NCBI GenBank assembly: GCA_030619405.1
Contig: JAUXBK010000115.1
Span: 1 to 8,194 of the forward strand
DNA: 8,194 nt
Direction of reading: 5' to 3'
DNA from: Sedimenticola sp.
Lineage (GTDB): Bacteria > Pseudomonadota > Gammaproteobacteria > Chromatiales > Chromatiaceae
Made by a program: the position numbers and the translations under genes. Position 1 is the first letter of the stretch. Each line of letters begins with the position of its first letter. The notes beneath the pieces were generated by a model that had not been told where the DNA came from, searched no databases, and worked only from the letters and a program-made list of their open reading frames with translations. This document shows, in pieces, positions 6,796-8,194 of this stretch.

Positions 6796-7812
6796 ATGCT
6801 GCAGGAACTGGAACACATTCCCACCGGATTGCTGGAACTGGACGCCACCCGGCTGGAGTCGGCGCTGGGGCGCCCGACCCTGATCCACCTGAAGGGACGC
6901 CGGGAGCCGCCACTGCTGGTGTCGGTGCTGACGCACGGCAACGAAACCACCGGCTGGGAGGCGGTGCGGCAGTTGCTGGCGCCCTATAGCGTCAGCGGGC
7001 AGGCGCTGCCCCGCTCCCTGAGTCTGTTCATCAGCAATGTCTCGGCGGCGGCAGTGGGACTGCGGCGGCTGGATGCTCAGCCGGACTACAACCGGGTCTG
7101 GCCGGGGTGCGAGGACAGCGGTACCCCTGAACACGCGATGATGCAGCAGGTGCTCGACAGCATGCTCCAGAGGGGGGTGTTCGCCAGCGTGGACGTGCAC
7201 AACAATACCGGCCTCAATCCTCACTATGCCTGCGTCAACGTCATCGACAACCGCTTCCTGCATCTGGCCACCCTGTTCGGGCGGACCGTGGTCTACTTCA
7301 TTCGTCCCTGCGGGGTGCAGTCCATGGCCATGGCCAGACACTGCCCGGCGGTGACCCTGGAATGTGGCAAGGTGGGTCATGAGTATGGCGTGGAACATGC
7401 GCGGGACTATCTGAGCGCCTGTCTGCATCTGGCGGAGCACCCCGAACACCCGGTGGCGGGGCACGACATCGACCTGTTCCATACGGTGGCCATCGTCAAG
7501 GTGCCGGAAACGGTGAGCTTCGGTTTTGGCGATGACGGTTCAGACATCGTGCTGGCGGAAGACCTGGACCACCTCAATTTTCGGGAGCTGCCCCGAGGCA
7601 CCACCCTGGGGAGGGTGAACGGACCGAACGGCACCTGCCTGACCGCCTGCGATGAACGGGGGCAGGATGTATCGGAGCGCTATTTCTCGGTAGAGGAGGG
7701 GGAATTACGCCTGCGCCTGCCCGTGATGCCCTCGATGCTGACCAAAGACCAACGGGTGGTGCGACAGGACTGTCTCTGTTACCTGATGGAGCGGTACAAC
7801 GACCACCTGTAA
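6796..7812 (+). CDS. M14-family zinc hydrolase (succinylglutamate desuccinylase / aspartoacylase-like)
   Basis: A 338-aa protein of the M14 AstE/AspA group, zinc enzymes that hydrolyse N-acyl amino acids or related amide bonds. The zinc ligands read as HGNE (H47, E50) and the histidine of SVDVHNNTG (H135). DYNRVWPG (97-104) matches the substrate-carboxylate-binding DxNR.FPG block. E189 in TLECGKVGH is the expected general base. A C-terminal beta-rich region (about 225-310) resembles that of AstE. No signal peptide is seen, so it is probably cytoplasmic. The chosen ATG at 6796 lies 11 nt after the ligase stop. An in-frame ATG at 6772 would add eight residues and overlap the ligase by 13 nt. 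Neither has a strong Shine-Dalgarno sequence, so translational coupling to the ligase is likely. The open frame extends upstream to 6514, but that part is out of frame inside the ligase gene and is not counted. Substrate unknown; astE or aspA is not justified. Confidence 0.85.
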   Translation: MLQELEHIPTGLLELDATRLESALGRPTLIHLKGRREPPLLVSVLTHGNETTGWEAVRQLLAPYSVSGQALPRSLSLFISNVSAAAVGLRRLDAQPDYNRVWPGCEDSGTPEHAMMQQVLDSMLQRGVFASVDVHNNTGLNPHYACVNVIDNRFLHLATLFGRTVVYFIRPCGVQSMAMARHCPAVTLECGKVGHEYGVEHARDYLSACLHLAEHPEHPVAGHDIDLFHTVAIVKVPETVSFGFGDDGSDIVLAEDLDHLNFRELPRGTTLGRVNGPNGTCLTACDERGQDVSERYFSVEEGELRLRLPVMPSMLTKDQRVVRQDCLCYLMERYNDHL

Positions 7813-7830
7813 CAGACTCCACCCCCCCCC

Positions 7831-8102
7831 TTAGTCATACCGTTACCCATATCTCGCTACTAAATATATCTCACACGGAGACGCGGAGACACGGAGTAAA
7901 AATACTGAAAAACAAAAGCCTACAGTGTGTGCGAAGCTGCATGCTCACAGCGGGCAGTGCATATGGCTCAAGTGAAAAACATCTTGCACTGGCTCAGCAT
8001 CGTGAATAGTGATGCAACTCACTGTTTTTCCTTCTCCGTGTCTCCGTGCCTCCGTGTGAGGCAATTCTTTCGTGCGGAGTTATGGGTAACGGCATGCCCC
8101 TA
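7831..8102. repeat. Long imperfect palindrome with octamer-repeat arms (MITE-like), no gene
   Basis: The left arm starts at TTAG (7831), carries CCGTTACCCATA (7840-7851) and reaches three octamers of type CACGGAGA (7874-7897). The right arm repeats these in reverse order and orientation: three octamers of type CTCCGTGT (8034-8057), then TATGGGTAACGG (8081-8092), ending in CTAA near 8102. The interior is also roughly symmetric, with CAGTGCA (7955-7961) opposite TGCACTG (7985-7991). The whole 272 bp could fold as one long interrupted hairpin. CACGGAGACACGGAG-type repeats are, from general knowledge, common intergenic repeats in environmental bacteria. No open frame or transposase is present, so a non-autonomous element is the likeliest reading. 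Confidence 0.75.
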
Positions 8103-8137
8103 AGTGTCTGCAAAATCCAAAAAATATTCCCTCCTCT

Positions 8138-8166
8138 CTTGACTCCCCGAATTTCGCCCCTATTAT
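8138..8166 (+). promoter_or_regulatory. Heat-shock operon promoter, sigma-70 and sigma-32 readings overlapping
   Basis: TTGACT (8139-8144) and TATTAT (8161-8166) with a 16-bp spacer make a good sigma-70 promoter. The same bases also resemble a sigma-32 promoter: CTTGAC (8138-8143) and CCCCTATTA (8157-8165), 13 bp apart, against the consensus CTTGAA and CCCCAT-T with the same spacing as the E. coli groE promoter. The promoter abuts the CIRCE operator. The gene it drives is outside the window. Confidence 0.7.
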
Positions 8167-8192
8167 TAGCACTCAGTCAGGGTGAGTGCTAA
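8166..8192 (+). promoter_or_regulatory. CIRCE operator (HrcA binding site)
   Basis: A perfect match to the CIRCE consensus, TTAGCACTC-N9-GAGTGCTAA, with the nine-base spacer at 8175-8183. CIRCE is bound by the HrcA repressor, which is kept active by GroEL, so the site represses groESL or dnaK operons until chaperone demand rises. It starts at the last base of the -10 hexamer, where bound HrcA would block RNA polymerase. The most likely regulated operon is groES-groEL immediately downstream, but no coding sequence for it is in the window. Confidence 0.97.
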
Positions 8193-8194
8193 CA

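Overview
The window reads as a chromosomal segment of a gammaproteobacterium. The evidence is the rhlB / trxA / rho neighbourhood, with rhlB divergent from trxA as in Escherichia coli, and the close resemblance of TrxA (108 aa) and Rho (418 aa) to the enteric proteins. GC-rich genes, a Pseudomonas-type MurU and a CIRCE operator would fit an environmental, Chromatiales-like lineage better than an enteric one. The species assignment is inference only.

Layout. Positions 1-240 are AT-rich and hold nothing I can call. Positions 241-296 are a heptamer tandem array that runs into the end of a minus-strand gene for a small CxxCxxCC (YkgJ-type) cysteine-cluster protein (286-666). Positions 667-1116 hold no gene; most of this is a roughly 380-bp imperfect palindrome (678-1056) whose outer arms are 7-nt-period arrays. 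Then come rhlB (minus, 1117-2418), a 222-bp divergent intergenic region, trxA (plus, GTG start, 2641-2967), a leader with a hairpin and a candidate promoter, and rho (3157-4413) with a strong intrinsic terminator. After a REP-like hairpin (4501-4528) there is a tight three-gene plus-strand group: murU, a GCS2-family carboxylate-amine ligase, and an M14 (AstE/AspA-type) zinc hydrolase. Positions 7813-8137 carry no gene; 7831-8102 is a second imperfect palindrome with octamer-repeat arms. The window ends in a promoter with a perfect CIRCE operator, the expected upstream region of a heat-shock operon (probably groESL) lying outside.

How the genes fit together. rhlB, trxA and rho are housekeeping: RNA unwinding, thiol-disulfide reduction and transcription termination. 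murU belongs to cell-wall sugar recycling. The ligase and hydrolase behind it form a plausible build/cleave pair acting on an amide-linked small molecule, but the substrate cannot be read from the sequence. I see no phage genes, transposase, CRISPR array, tRNA or rRNA, and no clear new defence or biosynthetic system. The less ordinary content is the non-coding palindromes, the layered heat-shock promoter and the ligase/hydrolase pair.
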